Below are positions 42,684 to 43,842 of a stretch of 43,842 nt of DNA, piece after piece. The stretch is taken from the IMG/VR virus record IMGVR_UViG_3300027706_000020, positions 1-43,842 of that record; one strand, given 5' to 3'. Both the position numbers and the translations under genes were made by a program. This DNA comes from a virus. Every line of letters starts with the position of its first letter. Position 1 is the stretch's first letter. The notes under the pieces are model-generated. The model was given only the letters and a program-made list of their open reading frames with translations, did not search any database and was not told the origin of the DNA.

Positions 42684-43842
42684 TGAATTGATCGCGACGC
42701 TCGAATTGGCGGTCGAGCGCAAGACGTTTGAGCGGGCGAAATTTTTTGTGCCGGTGCCGAAGCAGCAGGAGTTTTTCGAGGCCGGCGCCAAATATACTGA
42801 ACGTATGCTGATGGCCGGCAACGGCAACGGCAAAACCGAGTGCGCCGCGTTCGAGGTCGCCTGCCATCTCACCGGGGAGTATCCTCCCTGGTGGAAGGGA
42901 TACCGCTTCGCTAAGCCGGTGCGGGTGTGGGCGGCCGGCACCAGCGTCACGATGTTGCGCGAGGGCGGCCAGACGAAACTGTGCGGTCCCGCCGGCGTCG
43001 AGGATGCGTTCGGTACAGGCATGATCCCACGCGATCGGTTTGTGGACAAGCCGTCGGTGAGCCGCACCGCGGCCGATGCTTACGAGAGCTTCCAGGTCCG
43101 CCACGTCAGCGGCGGCATCAGCCGACTGGTGTTCAAGACCTACGTGCAAGAGCGGCAGCACTGGCAGGGTGCCGACATCGACCTGATCTGGTTCGACGAG
43201 GAACCGCCGGAGGACCGCTACACTGAGGGGCTTGCCCGATTGCGTGGACGTGGCATTTCGATGATGACCTTCACGCCGCTCAAAGGCATGTCGGAGGTCG
43301 TCTGCCGCTTTTTGGAACAGCCGGACCCGCAGCGCTGCGTGATTCACATGGGGATCATGGATGCGACGTGGTACAGTCAGGAAGAACGAGAACGCCAGAT
43401 CAACCTGTTCCCGCTGCGGGAGCGGCGAGCCCGCGCCTACGGTGAGCCGTTGATGGGCGAGGGCAAGGTGTGGCCGACGCCCGACGAGGACTTGCGTATT
43501 CCGGCTATTCCGCTCGACCGGGTGCCGGAGCATTGGGCGAAGATTTGGGGCATCGACTTCGGTATCAACCATCCGTTCGGTGCCGCGCTTTGCGCTTGGG
43601 ATCGCGATATGGATGTCTTTTATGTCCTGCATACGATCCGCATGTCCGACGCATTGCCTTTGCAGCACGCGACGGCGATGCGGGCGATCGCGCCGAACGT
43701 CCCGGTCGCTTGGCCACATGACGGCCACAACCGCGAAAAAAGCAGTGGCGTCGAACTGGCCGAAATCTACCGGCGCGGTCGGTGGGGGACTTCCGTCGGT
43801 GGGATGCCGGGGCTCAATATGCTGCGCGAGCATGCCACATCG
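42673..43842 (+). CDS. terL: Terminase large subunit, N-terminal part (continues at base 155)
   Basis: These 390 codons are the start of the packaging motor; with 155-439 the full protein is 484 aa. Walker A AGNGNGKT (residues 48-55), Walker B LIWFDEEPPED (about 171-181) with catalytic Glu, coupling motif MTFTPLKG (about 198-205), and the nuclease opening WGIDFGINHPFGAALCAWD (about 290-308) with metal-binding Asp. It resembles podovirus and BPP-1-like terminases. It begins inside the preceding gene (11-bp overlap), without an ideal ribosome site, consistent with coupling. Confidence 0.93.
   Translation, partial: MTLDELIATLELAVERKTFERAKFFVPVPKQQEFFEAGAKYTERMLMAGNGNGKTECAAFEVACHLTGEYPPWWKGYRFAKPVRVWAAGTSVTMLREGGQTKLCGPAGVEDAFGTGMIPRDRFVDKPSVSRTAADAYESFQVRHVSGGISRLVFKTYVQERQHWQGADIDLIWFDEEPPEDRYTEGLARLRGRGISMMTFTPLKGMSEVVCRFLEQPDPQRCVIHMGIMDATWYSQEERERQINLFPLRERRARAYGEPLMGEGKVWPTPDEDLRIPAIPLDRVPEHWAKIWGIDFGINHPFGAALCAWDRDMDVFYVLHTIRMSDALPLQHATAMRAIAPNVPVAWPHDGHNREKSSGVELAEIYRRGRWGTSVGGMPGLNMLREHATS
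43689..43842. repeat. Terminal overlap of the circular assembly (right copy)
   Basis: Matches bases 1-154 with one difference (A at 43716 against G at 28). See the left copy; joining the two gives an uninterrupted terL frame. Confidence 0.9.

Noticed and set aside
42571-43833. 420-aa open frame on the minus strand over terL
   Set aside because: The plus strand encodes an unmistakable terminase; the antisense frame has no motif.

Overview
The window is an essentially complete temperate podovirus-like phage genome, assembled as a circle and opened inside the large terminase gene. Bases 1-154 repeat 43689-43842 with one silent difference, so the unique length is about 43,688 bp. The base composition (roughly 60-65% G+C), many GTG/TTG starts, ATGA/GTGA overlaps and a phage-borne 5' half of a tRNA-Val(CAC)-like gene suggest a host among the high-GC alphaproteobacteria. 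The host is an inference; nothing in the window names it.

Layout. (1) Rightward packaging and virion block, 41923-43842 continuing at 1-20129: small terminase, a 72-aa gene, large terminase, portal, Bbp19-like protein, scaffold-like protein, two small genes, a MerR/Xis-like HTH gene and a tyrosine integrase with an attP-like site, major capsid protein, small virion genes, tail tubular A-like and B-like proteins, a 205-aa protein, and four internal-virion-type proteins ending in a 1285-aa protein. The integrase module sits inside the head cluster, which is unusual. (2) Leftward receptor and lysis block, 25188-20126: coiled-coil peptide, small membrane proteins, GH19-type endolysin, holin candidate, Rz with nested Rz1, small membrane proteins, and the tail fibre. 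(3) Leftward nucleotide and DNA metabolism block, 35525-25239: Fis-like HTH, two unknown genes, SNF2-type helicase, Pro-rich protein, Cys-rich zinc protein, DUF2800 nuclease, DUF2815 ssDNA-binding protein, family A DNA polymerase, basic peptide, PD-(D/E)XK nuclease, metallophosphoesterase, cupin, and a dATP/dGTP diphosphohydrolase-like protein. (4) A rightward pair, 35661-38283: a 168-aa protein, a strong terminator, and a Prim-Pol/RecA-like primase-helicase. (5) A leftward accessory block, 41189-38305, of small unknown genes with repeats and two origin-like regions (39361-39586 and 41579-41831).

The most striking feature is a genome-wide regulatory motif. A palindrome, CGCA-NN-TGCG, occurs at ten sites, each attached to a sigma70-type promoter (TTGACA-like -35, mostly 17-bp spacer, TATATA-like -10). 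Two further promoters carry degenerate versions. The palindrome lies in the -35/-10 spacer, 5 bp downstream of the -10, or 1 bp upstream of the -35. Thus nearly every transcription unit (packaging, portal, capsid, lysis, replication, helicase, primase, accessory) appears to be wired to one DNA-binding protein. No CI-like repressor is visible. The best candidate regulator is the 75-aa Fis-type HTH protein at 35298-35525, whose own promoter carries the motif.

Together the genes describe a temperate phage that packages with a two-subunit terminase, ejects large internal proteins, replicates with its own Prim-Pol helicase, PolA-type polymerase, SSB and nuclease, lyses with endolysin and spanins, and integrates at a tRNA gene.
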